The notes: a model not told the origin generated them from the letters alone. A DNA stretch of 5,632 bases from an uncultured Collinsella sp. (GCA_900555515.1 USLO01000116.1:1-5632); one strand, 5' to 3'; shown: positions 1 through 5,478, numbered from the stretch's first letter. A program made the numbers and translations.

Positions 1-1169
1 GCAGTCTCGTCGTTCTCGTTTTTCATCTCGAACATAATCGAAATGACCTCGTTGCCGCTCGCGTCGCACTCACGGAAGATAAAGTCGCCCTTGGTACCCT
101 CGGACGCATCGTTATCTTTCTCGAAGTACGCGTTAGGAAACGCCGTCATGCGCAGACGGTTAAACTCGGTCTCGCAGTGCTGCTCGAGTGACTCGCCCAC
201 CATCTTGGTGGACAGGCGGACCTTCATATCCTTAAGGCGCTCAATCTCTTCGTCCTTGTAGCGAATCAGGTCATCGCTCGCGCGCTTGGCCTGCGCGAGC
301 TCGAGCTCGTGTGCCACCTTGACCTGTTCCTCGCGAGAATCGCGCACCGCCAGCTCGCTCGCGAGCTTGGCACGTGCCTCATCGCGCTCACGCTCCGCCG
401 CGGCGACCGCCTCCGATAGGTTCATTTTGGCCGTCAGCTCCTGTTCGCGCAGCTGGGCACGCAGGCCCTCGGCCTCTTGCTCGGACTGAGCCTTTGCGGC
501 GGAAAACTTCTCTTGTACCTTCGCGCGATAGTCAGCAAGCGCGCGCTCGGCCTCGCTGCGAGCGGCATCGAGCTCACGCTGCGACTCTGCCGTGGCAGCG
601 GCAAGCGCCATCTCCTGGGCCTTGTCCGCAGCGGAGAGCTTTGCCTGTAGCTCAGCAATCTGAGCGTCGCGGGCGGACAGATCGTTTTGAGCAGCATTGC
701 GCGCCGCCGCCTCGGCAAGTTTGGCTTCGTCATCCTTGCGTCCCAGCTGCGCGCGCAGGTTGTCAATCTCACGCTGGAGCTCTGCGTTTTCCTTCTGCGC
801 ATCCGCACGGGCCTCAACCGCCGCGCGCTGGCTTGCACTCTCGCGCTCCGTGGCAGCGCCCTCAAGCTTGGCGCGCAGCTCGGCAAGCTCGGCATCGCGC
901 TTGGCGACTTCTTGCGCCAGCTGCTGGGCCGCAGCGTTCTTCTGCTCGACAAGCTGAGCGTTGCGCTGAGACTCTGCCTCTTGCAAGGCGGCCGTCGAAC
1001 GCGAGCGCTCAAGTTCCAGCGCCTGCTCGCCCTCGCGCTGGACTGCCTTCACACGCTCATCCAGGTCGCGCGAGAACTCAGCATCGCGCACCTGTTTGAC
1101 GATATCCGCATAGCCGGACGCATCGACCTTAAACACTTCGCCGCAATGCGGGCACCTGATCTCGTTCAT
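1..1169 (-). CDS. DUF2130 domain-containing coiled-coil protein (3' end beyond window)
   Basis: The frame is open from ATG at 1169 to the left edge, giving 389 residues without a stop; the C-terminus is missing. It starts MNEIRCPHCGEVFKVD, with a single CxxC (C6, C9) as in the N-terminus of this family; a second CxxC needed for a full zinc ribbon is not visible. Residues about 24-310 are a long Ala/Glu/Arg/Gln-rich heptad-like stretch, clearly a coiled coil. From about residue 317 the sequence becomes globular, with STKMVGESLEQHCETEFN, then KGDFIFRE and ISIMFEMKNE, which I recognise as the DUF2130 core, a region with a nuclease-like look whose biochemical role is not established. Family members are usually a little over 400 residues, so most of the protein is here. 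GAGGAG at 1175-1180 lies about 5 bases before the ATG and fixes the start. It follows the terminator of the preceding operon and so probably has its own promoter, which I could not identify. Confidence 0.85.
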   Translation of the reverse strand, partial: MNEIRCPHCGEVFKVDASGYADIVKQVRDAEFSRDLDERVKAVQREGEQALELERSRSTAALQEAESQRNAQLVEQKNAAAQQLAQEVAKRDAELAELRAKLEGAATERESASQRAAVEARADAQKENAELQREIDNLRAQLGRKDDEAKLAEAAARNAAQNDLSARDAQIAELQAKLSAADKAQEMALAAATAESQRELDAARSEAERALADYRAKVQEKFSAAKAQSEQEAEGLRAQLREQELTAKMNLSEAVAAAERERDEARAKLASELAVRDSREEQVKVAHELELAQAKRASDDLIRYKDEEIERLKDMKVRLSTKMVGESLEQHCETEFNRLRMTAFPNAYFEKDNDASEGTKGDFIFRECDASGNEVISIMFEMKNENDET

Positions 1170-1174
1170 AGCAG

Positions 1175-1180
1175 CTCCTC
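1175..1180 (-). promoter_or_regulatory. Ribosome binding site of the DUF2130 gene
   Basis: GAGGAG on the minus strand, five bases upstream of the ATG at 1169. It supports this start over any internal one. Confidence 0.75.
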
Positions 1181-1227
1181 GATGGACGCAAATTTCAACC
1201 GCCTACACTCTACCGCGCCGCACGGAC

Positions 1228-1262
1228 AAAAAAGGCGCCGCCGCCATAATGGCAACGGCGCC
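1228..1262 (-). terminator. Intrinsic terminator after the metallophosphoesterase gene
   Basis: Read on the minus strand, GGCGCCG (1262-1256) pairs with CGGCGCC (1240-1234). A 2x2 internal loop and an inner 4-bp stem (GCCA/TGGC) with a three-base loop follow. Immediately after the stem come six T residues (1233-1228). This is the standard shape of a Rho-independent terminator. It lies about 48 bases past the stop codon at 1310 and separates that operon from the DUF2130 gene. Confidence 0.75.
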
Positions 1263-1264
1263 AG

Positions 1265-1301
1265 AACCACCACAAAGGTGCCTGTCCCCTTTGTGGTGGT
1301 T
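1265..1301. repeat. Perfect 14-bp inverted repeat, REP-like palindrome
   Basis: AACCACCACAAAGG at 1265-1278 is exactly complementary to CCTTTGTGGTGGTT at 1288-1301, with a nine-base loop TGCCTGTCC. The inverted repeat sits between the phosphoesterase stop codon and the terminator. The core GGTGCCTGTCCCC resembles, from memory, a dispersed palindrome seen between genes in several bacterial groups, but I cannot confirm its copy number here. It may protect the 3' end of the mRNA or be a small mobile repeat. Confidence 0.7.
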
Positions 1302-1309
1302 TGGGCGCC

Positions 1310-1855
1310 CTATAGCCCAAAGAAGCTCAAGATCTGGTCTCGGCTTACGGGCCTGTACTCGTTGGCATCGAGACCGACATCGTAGCGAAAGATAGGGCGC
1401 TCGCGATCGCGGTTGCGTGCGTTGGTGCGGTCTCCCCTGCTGTGGATATGTCCGTGCAGCATGATGGCACCACGCGCCTTGCCATTCCAGCTAAGCATGG
1501 GGTAGTGGCTCATAACCAGACGATGGCCCTTGGCATAGCCGGGGGCAATCTCCAGATAATCACGCACGTCTTCCCAAATTTGCGGCACGTCGGGATCTTC
1601 CCAATCGCCGTCATGGTTACCACGGATGAGCGTCACGTTTTGGCAGGCAATACGCTCGCGCAGGCGCACCGCCTCCGCCAGGGGCAAACGATAGGTAAAG
1701 TCACCCAGAATGTAGAGACGGTCATCCACAGCCACGCACTCATTGATGGCATCGATGACCTTGCGATTCATCTCCTCGACCGAGCCAAACGGCCGGTCCA
1801 TGTCGTGCAAGATATTCGTATCGCCCAGGTGCAGATCGGCGGTAAACCACATCAT
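1310..1855 (-). CDS. Calcineurin-like metallophosphoesterase
   Basis: A 181-residue cytosolic protein of the small metallophosphoesterase type (predicted phosphohydrolase similar to COG4186). The motifs that hold the two metal ions are all present in order: D7-x-H9 (TADLHLGD), LGD with D52, GNHD at 79-82, SHYP with H117, and LHGHIH with H136 and H138. The family cleaves phosphomonoesters or phosphodiesters; the substrate here is unknown. An in-frame ATG exists 15 bases further upstream (1870), but the bases right after it, GAGGA at about 1868-1864, make a Shine-Dalgarno sequence eight bases before the ATG at 1855, while the 1870 ATG has none. I therefore start at 1855, giving MMWFTADLH, which matches the normal family start just before the first metal motif. 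It is the last gene of the HIRAN cluster and ends at a terminator. Confidence 0.9.
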   Translation of the reverse strand: MMWFTADLHLGDTNILHDMDRPFGSVEEMNRKVIDAINECVAVDDRLYILGDFTYRLPLAEAVRLRERIACQNVTLIRGNHDGDWEDPDVPQIWEDVRDYLEIAPGYAKGHRLVMSHYPMLSWNGKARGAIMLHGHIHSRGDRTNARNRDRERPIFRYDVGLDANEYRPVSRDQILSFFGL

Positions 1856-1895
1856 CGTCTCTGTCCTCATTTCGCAACGTGTTCAACTCGTGCTA

Positions 1896-1901
1896 AGTAT
1901 A
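1896..1901 (-). promoter_or_regulatory. Possible -10 element for the phosphoesterase gene
   Basis: TATACT on the minus strand lies about 40 bases before the start at 1855, in the short gap after the small acidic gene. No convincing -35 element is seen at the right distance. The gene may therefore have a secondary promoter as well as read-through from the genes before it; this is weak. Confidence 0.25.
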
Positions 1902-1921
1902 CAGACGCAGCGATGCGGCGG

Positions 1922-2101
1922 TTATCCAAAGAACCCGCCGAACAGTCCGCGGCGGCGTTGGTCTTGCTTTTTCGAAGCGTCACCCTGGGTATTCTTATCC
2001 TGCCGCTTCTTACGATCCCGCTCCAACTCATCGTCATCGAGTAGCATATCCCACTCAAACGGATCGTCTGTCAGATCGAACTGGTCGTCGTCATCAAACA
2101 T
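1922..2101 (-). CDS. Small charged protein with RRRGLFGGFFG tail, function unknown
   Basis: A 59-residue gene, ATG at 2101 to TAA at 1922-1924. GGGAG at 2108-2112 stands six bases before the ATG, a good ribosome binding site. The gene begins only 18 bases after the stop of the HIRAN gene, so it is almost certainly co-transcribed. The protein has an acidic first half (MFDDDDQFDLTDDPFEWDML, then LLDDDELERD), a basic, polar, probably disordered middle (RKKRQDK to KKQDQRR) and a Gly/Phe tail, RRRGLFGGFFG. There is no transmembrane segment or signal peptide. The charge layout and the short conserved-looking tail suggest a docking or adaptor peptide, but I do not recognise a family. A competing frame on the same strand (1867-2058) has no ribosome binding site and an unnatural composition. 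Confidence 0.75.
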   Translation of the reverse strand: MFDDDDQFDLTDDPFEWDMLLDDDELERDRKKRQDKNTQGDASKKQDQRRRGLFGGFFG

Positions 2102-2119
2102 GGCAGTCTCCCTTACCGA

Positions 2120-2446
2120 TTAGCGAGCATCCACCACGTAGAGTCCAACACGCACCTGATGCCACGGGCTGCGCTCGGGAGCAACCTGTTGCACGCGGGC
2201 CTCAAATACGTCCTCATGGCCGTAATACATCATCAAGGACAGCGGGCCGACCTCGTTTCCCGGAACATAGCCAAGCTTGGTGTTGCCATAGTAAATCGCA
2301 ACCGCCTCGGGATCATGGGGATTATCGCGCTCGGCGCACAGCGTCAGTTTATCGCCCGCTTTAAGATCGCCTAGGACCAAAGCGCCGTCGGCATATTGAA
2401 ATCCTGCGATATGAAATGACAGAAGAACACGTGAAGGCTCGTACAT
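2120..2446 (-). CDS. Stand-alone HIRAN-domain protein
   Basis: A 108-residue protein that is essentially one HIRAN domain (residues about 7-105). Recognisable parts are FHIAGFQYADG, the LKAGDKLTL strand, the signature ERDNPHDPEAVAIYY (39-53), LGYVP (58-62) and the closing VRVGLYV. HIRAN domains, known from the HLTF and Rad5 helicases, bind DNA ends; small bacterial versions are thought to act on nucleic acids, but a specific role is not known. A longer frame starts at 2476, but AGGAG at 2452-2456 stands five bases before the ATG at 2446, and the domain begins right after it, so I take 2446. It is the first gene of a cluster with the 59-residue protein and the phosphoesterase. Confidence 0.88.
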   Translation of the reverse strand: MYEPSRVLLSFHIAGFQYADGALVLGDLKAGDKLTLCAERDNPHDPEAVAIYYGNTKLGYVPGNEVGPLSLMMYYGHEDVFEARVQQVAPERSPWHQVRVGLYVVDAR

Positions 2447-2451
2447 GGCAA

Positions 2452-2456
2452 CTCCT
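2452..2456 (-). promoter_or_regulatory. Ribosome binding site deciding the HIRAN start
   Basis: AGGAG within AGAGGAG, five bases upstream of the ATG at 2446. The alternative start at 2476 has no such site. Confidence 0.7.
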
Positions 2457-2588
2457 CTAACGGCCGGATAAACCAACGCTTAACCTCACTGAGAAGTTTA
2501 CGGGCCCGTGCGGACACGAATTCACCCGCTCGCGCCTTTCACCCAGTTGCCGCAACGCTTGCGAGACAGAACGCTTGCAGATAAGATA
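2457..2588. other. Leader region of the HIRAN cluster, no gene
   Basis: No coding region can be supported. Visible structure is a ten-base palindrome ACGGGCCCGT at 2500-2509 and two copies of AACGCTTGC at 2554-2562 and 2570-2578, 16 bases apart. The promoter of the HIRAN cluster should lie here or further right, but no convincing -35/-10 pair is seen on the minus strand. The open frame at 2457-2645 has no ribosome binding site and covers the folded repeat arm. Confidence 0.5.
2559..2587 (+). promoter_or_regulatory. Possible antisense RNA promoter
   Basis: TTGCGA (2559-2564), a 17-base spacer and TAAGAT (2582-2587) fit a sigma-70-type promoter with four of six matches in each box. Transcription would start near 2594, at the left repeat arm, and run into the toxin-like gene from its 3' side. 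That is where the antitoxin RNA of a type I system is expected. The match is weak and rests partly on position. Confidence 0.3.
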
Positions 2589-2630
2589 GGGGTACGGATG
2601 GCACCCGTGGCAGCGGGTCTTGCCAACTCC
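2589..2630. repeat. Left arm of split inverted repeat around the toxin-like gene
   Basis: Two blocks, 2589-2601 (GGGGTACGGATGG) and 2622-2630 (GCCAACTCC), are together the exact reverse complement of the continuous 22 bases at 2784-2805. The 20 bases between the blocks carry a small hairpin, ACCCG (2603-2607) with CGGGT (2614-2618). In the toxin mRNA this arm would be in the 3' untranslated part and could pair with the leader. It could also be the end of a small mobile element. Confidence 0.8.
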
Positions 2631-2677
2631 GATACACGTTTTCATCGTGAGAAGTGGCCGTCTTCGCTTACGCGGGG

Positions 2678-2723
2678 GCGGCTATTTCATTCGGCCGATA
2701 AACAGGCCGAGTTCGATAGCCGC
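2678..2723. repeat. Hairpin at the 3' end of the toxin-like gene
   Basis: GCGGCTAT (2678-2685) pairs with ATAGCCGC (2716-2723). Inside it, TCGGCC (2691-2696) pairs with GGCCGA (2705-2710) around an eight-base loop. The structure includes the stop codon and the last 13 codons of the peptide gene. There is no T run on either side, so it is not a plain terminator; it could stabilise the mRNA or be the contact site for an antisense RNA. Confidence 0.6.
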
Positions 2724-2765
2724 GATTAACAACGCCAGTAACGAAATAACATCGCTTACGTTCAT
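2682..2765 (-). CDS. Tiny hydrophobic peptide, putative holin-like (type I) toxin
   Basis: A 27-residue gene, ATG at 2765 to TAG at 2682-2684. The peptide begins MNVSDV, has one predicted membrane helix (ISLLALLIAAIELGLFI, with a Glu in the middle) and ends GRMK with two basic residues. Length, the polar start and the basic end after one helix fit the 'putative holin-like toxin' family of Gram-positive type I toxin-antitoxin systems, whose peptides damage the membrane when the antisense RNA is absent. The ribosome binding site AAGGGA (2772-2777) lies six bases before the ATG and is held in a hairpin with the leader. A 22-base leader segment can also pair with sequence behind the gene. Both features are typical of such toxin mRNAs, where translation is held back by RNA structure. 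The family assignment is from memory of its general look; a chance short frame is possible but unlikely given the flanking structure. Confidence 0.7.
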   Translation of the reverse strand: MNVSDVISLLALLIAAIELGLFIGRMK

Positions 2766-2771
2766 ACCAAT

Positions 2772-2786
2772 TCCCTTCTAAAGGGA
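2772..2786 (-). promoter_or_regulatory. Hairpin sequestering the toxin-like gene's ribosome binding site
   Basis: In the minus-strand RNA, TCCCTT (2786-2781) pairs with AAGGGA (2777-2772) across the three-base loop TAG. AAGGGA is the ribosome binding site for the ATG at 2765, so this six-base-pair hairpin would block ribosome entry. Three of its bases (2784-2786) also belong to the long-distance repeat arm, so the two pairings compete. Confidence 0.6.
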
Positions 2787-2805
2787 GTTGGCCCATCCGT
2801 ACCCC
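2784..2805. repeat. Right arm of split inverted repeat, in the toxin-like gene leader
   Basis: A continuous 22-base arm (GGAGTTGGC then CCATCCGTACCCC on the plus strand), 22 of 22 complementary to the two blocks at 2589-2601 and 2622-2630. It lies 19 bases upstream of the peptide start. A match this long in about 200 bases is not expected by chance. Confidence 0.8.
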
Positions 2806-2832
2806 ATAGCAGTAGTCTAACGTAAATGACAG
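2803..2832 (-). promoter_or_regulatory. Possible promoter of the toxin-like gene
   Basis: On the minus strand, CTGTCA, an 18-base spacer and TATGGG preceded by TGC (an extended -10) could drive transcription from about 2796. The boxes are poor matches. The -35 would lie inside the long palindrome at 2824-2867. Confidence 0.25.
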
Positions 2833-2867
2833 GTAATAGGAACACTTGTTCGTATTACCTGCCATTT
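2824..2867. repeat. 44-base near-perfect palindrome after the aldehyde dehydrogenase
   Basis: The 21-base arms start AAATGACAGGTAATA and end in a TGTTC/GAACA pair around a two-base centre; 19 of 21 positions are complementary. It begins one base after the aldehyde dehydrogenase stop codon. As RNA it forms a long hairpin that could end or protect the dehydrogenase transcript, but no T run follows on the minus strand (ACGTTAG comes next). As DNA it could be an operator for the neighbouring toxin-like gene. Confidence 0.65.
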
Positions 2868-2868
2868 C

Positions 2869-4248
2869 CTAATGCACAAACATGCGCACAAATTTGTGCT
2901 TCCAGCTTGCGTAGGGCGCATACCGAAACGGCACGTCCAGCCACGTTGCCTTGTTCACGATGCTCTTCTTGCGGCTAAACGTATCGAAGCTCTCGCGGCC
3001 ATGGTACTGTCCCATGCCGCTCGCGCCCATGCCGCCAAAGCCCATATGGCTCGTAGCCAAGTGCATGATGGTGTCGTTAACGCAGCCGCCGCCAAAAGGC
3101 ACGTAGCGCACAAAGCGCTGCTGAACCTCGCGATCCTGACTAAAGATATACAGGGCCAGCGGCGTCGGACGATCCGTAATAAACGTCTCGGCCTCGTCTA
3201 GGCTCTCAAACGTCAGTACCGGCAAGATAGGGCCGAAAATCTCCTCCTGCATCACGGCGTCATCGGGGGTCACGCCGTCTAGGATCGTCGGCTCAATCTT
3301 GAGCGACGACTCGCGCGCCATGCCTCCCAGCACAACCTTATCGGGATCGATCAGCCCGCGTACGCGCGCAAAATGCTTGGCATTGACAATATGACCGTAG
3401 TCCTCGTTGTCGAGCGGATGCTCGCCAAACATGCGGCGGACCTCCTCCTTGATGAGGCCCAACAGCTCATCGTGCACGCGCGTATCGACCAGCAGATAGT
3501 CGGGCGCTACACAGGTCTGGCCCACGTTGAGCCATTTACCAAATGCGATGCGACGTGCCGCGACCTTCAAGTTTACCGTTGCATCCACGATGCAGGGGCT
3601 CTTGCCGCCCAGCTCAAGCGTCACGGGCGTGAGGTTTTTGCTCGCGCGCTCCATGACGAGCTTGCCGACCGGAACGCTACCGGTAAAGAAGATCTTGTCC
3701 CAGCATTCATCGAGCAGCGCCTCATTCTCGGCACGCCCGCCTTCGACGACCGTCACCAGGCGCGGATCAAATGCTTCCTCGCAAATCTGCCTGAGCACCG
3801 CGCTCGAAGCCGGCGCATAGGCGCTCGGCTTGATGACCACGGTGTTACCTGCAGCGAGCGCGCCAGCGAGCGGCTCGAGCGTCAGCAAAAACGGGTAGTT
3901 CCACGGAGCCATAATGAGCGTGACGCCATAGGGCACGGCTTGCGTTTTGCACACACTAATGGCATTGGCGAGGTCGCAGGGGCGCAGGCGCGGGCGGCTC
4001 CATCGGGCCATATGCGCAATCTGATGGCGAATCTCGGAAAGCGACGTGCCGATCTCGCACATATATGCCTCGTCATGCGACTTACCCAAATCGGTCTTGA
4101 GCGCATGGGCAATATCGGCCTCGTGCGCCCGTACCGTATCGCGTAAACTCACGAGCGCGCGACGTCGAGCATCGACATCAAACGTAGCGTGCGTCTTAAA
4201 GTAGGTGCGCTGATCGCCGACGATGCGCGCAATTTCCTCGGTGTTCAT
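2869..4248 (-). CDS. Aldehyde dehydrogenase, ALDH3-like
   Basis: A 459-residue NAD(P)-dependent aldehyde dehydrogenase, of normal length for the shorter ALDH3-type branch; it oxidises an aldehyde to the acid in the cytosol. All key features are visible: APWNYP (114-119, with the catalytic Asn117), VVIKPS with Lys140 for the cofactor, FFTGS (187-191), ELGGKSP with the general base Glu212, GQTC with the nucleophile Cys246, and EEIFGP (335-340). The late FGGMGASGMGQYHG (404-417) and FDTFSRKKSI are also characteristic of this branch. The C-terminal tail (WLDVPFRYAPY to the end) is hydrophobic and aromatic, as in ALDH3 members that touch membranes or act on fatty or aromatic aldehydes, but it is not a clear membrane helix. 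Start: AGGAGG at 4254-4259, five bases before the ATG. It follows the alcohol dehydrogenase by nine bases, so the pair likely works in sequence on one substrate, which I cannot name. Confidence 0.93.
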   Translation of the reverse strand: MNTEEIARIVGDQRTYFKTHATFDVDARRRALVSLRDTVRAHEADIAHALKTDLGKSHDEAYMCEIGTSLSEIRHQIAHMARWSRPRLRPCDLANAISVCKTQAVPYGVTLIMAPWNYPFLLTLEPLAGALAAGNTVVIKPSAYAPASSAVLRQICEEAFDPRLVTVVEGGRAENEALLDECWDKIFFTGSVPVGKLVMERASKNLTPVTLELGGKSPCIVDATVNLKVAARRIAFGKWLNVGQTCVAPDYLLVDTRVHDELLGLIKEEVRRMFGEHPLDNEDYGHIVNAKHFARVRGLIDPDKVVLGGMARESSLKIEPTILDGVTPDDAVMQEEIFGPILPVLTFESLDEAETFITDRPTPLALYIFSQDREVQQRFVRYVPFGGGCVNDTIMHLATSHMGFGGMGASGMGQYHGRESFDTFSRKKSIVNKATWLDVPFRYAPYASWKHKFVRMFVH

Positions 4249-4253
4249 GGCAA

Positions 4254-4259
4254 CCTCCT
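4254..4259 (-). promoter_or_regulatory. Ribosome binding site overlapping the upstream stop codon
   Basis: AGGAGG five bases before the aldehyde dehydrogenase ATG. The stop codon TAG of the alcohol dehydrogenase (4258-4260) shares its AG with this site, so ribosomes ending on the first gene are placed at the start of the second. This points to translational coupling. Confidence 0.8.
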
Positions 4260-5478
4260 AGTTCTCGTCCTCAAACATACCACCTGCAACAACTTCGTAC
4301 ATATGCTCGAGCTCCAGGCGGTCCATTAAAAGAGGAACGGGGTACAAGGGATTGGCCTCGGCATCGGCATGCGCCGCCATCTCGGGAATGTCGGAGCGGC
4401 GAATACCCGAGACATATTTGGGGATTCCCAGGGCCTCGTTCATGCGGTCGACCCAATCGATAAAGGCCTCGGCTGCAAGACTGTCCCGCGCGGTAGCCGG
4501 CGCAACGCCCGCCATGCGAGCAAGATCGGCAAGCTTAGGGGCGGCGGCGTCACCATAAGCGCGAAGCATGTGCGGCAGGATGATCGCGTTGGCCAAACCG
4601 TGCGGAATTCCGTATCGTCCGCCCAGACTGTGCGCGATGGCATGCACATATCCGACATAGGAGCGGGTAAACGCAACGCCCGCCTTATACGCCGCCGAAA
4701 GCATATTGCGGCGCGCACGCATGTCGTCGCCATGCTCATAGGCCTCGAGCAAATTGTCGCGGATGAGCTGGACCGCCTGACGCGCCATCTTGCGCGTGTA
4801 GGGCGTGGTGCTACGGCCGATAAAGGCCTCGACAGCATGCGTCAGGGCATCCATACCCGTCTGCCCCGTAATGGAGGCGGGCAGGCCGCGCGTAAACTCG
4901 GGGTCGTGGACTGCAAAACGCGGGATGAGCACAAAGTCGTTAATGGGGTATTTATAGTGCGTCTCATCATCGGTGATAACCGCCGCGAGCGTGACTTCAC
5001 TTCCCGTACCGGCAGTAGTGGGAACCGCAATAAGCAGCGGCAGGAGACGATGAACGCGCAACAGGCCGCGCATCTTGTTGATGGGCTTGTTTGGCTGCGC
5101 GATACGTGCTCCCACGCCCTTGGCACAGTCCATGGCCGAGCCACCGCCAAAGCCGATAATGGCCTGGCAGGCGCGCTCTCGATACAGGGACGCCGCTTCT
5201 TCCACGTTTGAGACCGTGGGGTTCGCACGCGTTTCGGCATAGACCGCAACGCCAATTCCCTTGGACGCGAGCGCTGTCTCGAGCGGTGCCGTGAGCCCCA
5301 GACGGGCAATGCCGGGATCCGTCACGATAAGAACCCGCTGTATCGAACGCTTTTGAAGCACTGTGGGCACATCCTCAGCGTGTTCTAGAATGCGTGGCTC
5401 GGTATAGGGCAGCACCGGCAATGCGATGCGAAAAACCGTTTGATACGTTCGGCACCAGGCGCGGCGGGCTAGATGCAT
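4258..5478 (-). CDS. Iron-containing alcohol dehydrogenase (class III)
   Basis: A 406-residue NAD(P)-dependent dehydrogenase of the FucO/DhaT/YqhD-like superfamily, interconverting an alcohol and an aldehyde or ketone. The cofactor loop is GFGGGSAMDCAKG (109-121); PTTAGTGSE (153-161) is the second signature. By comparison with FucO spacing the metal ligands are Asp210 and His214 (GMDALTHAVEAF), His279 (YVHAIAHSLGG) and His293 (IPHG), all present, so the enzyme should be active. It has an N-terminal extension of about 25 residues (RRAWCRTYQTVFRIALPVLPY) ahead of the usual core, seen in a subgroup of these enzymes. A longer frame opens at 5559, but AAGGAG at about 5487-5492, eight bases before the ATG at 5478, and the operator-like palindrome at 5497-5512 would lie inside that extension, so I choose 5478. 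First gene of the operon with the aldehyde dehydrogenase. Confidence 0.93.
   Translation of the reverse strand: MHLARRAWCRTYQTVFRIALPVLPYTEPRILEHAEDVPTVLQKRSIQRVLIVTDPGIARLGLTAPLETALASKGIGVAVYAETRANPTVSNVEEAASLYRERACQAIIGFGGGSAMDCAKGVGARIAQPNKPINKMRGLLRVHRLLPLLIAVPTTAGTGSEVTLAAVITDDETHYKYPINDFVLIPRFAVHDPEFTRGLPASITGQTGMDALTHAVEAFIGRSTTPYTRKMARQAVQLIRDNLLEAYEHGDDMRARRNMLSAAYKAGVAFTRSYVGYVHAIAHSLGGRYGIPHGLANAIILPHMLRAYGDAAAPKLADLARMAGVAPATARDSLAAEAFIDWVDRMNEALGIPKYVSGIRRSDIPEMAAHADAEANPLYPVPLLMDRLELEHMYEVVAGGMFEDEN

Noticed and set aside
374..1099. Long plus-strand frames (374-1099 and 687-1385) opposite the DUF2130 gene
   Set aside because: They mirror the GC-rich coiled-coil gene on the other strand, have odd Arg/Ala/Pro or Ser-rich composition and no ribosome binding sites.
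1867..2058. 63-codon minus-strand frame
   Set aside because: It overlaps the better supported 59-residue gene in another frame and lacks a ribosome binding site.
2554..2578. Two AACGCTTGC copies as the start of a CRISPR or iteron array
   Set aside because: Only two nine-base copies with a seven-base gap; no further copies nearby.
2457..2645. 62-codon minus-strand frame with several Cys and His
   Set aside because: The Cys/His residues look zinc-finger-like at first, but there is no ribosome binding site and the frame runs through the split repeat arm and the HIRAN leader.
2668..2865. 65-codon minus-strand frame in the spacer
   Set aside because: It covers the palindrome and the repeat arm and overlaps the 27-residue peptide gene in another frame; no ribosome binding site is seen at its start, unlike the peptide gene.
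3373..4146. Plus-strand frames opposite the two dehydrogenase genes (also 4369-5211)
   Set aside because: They are shadows of strongly recognised enzymes on the minus strand.
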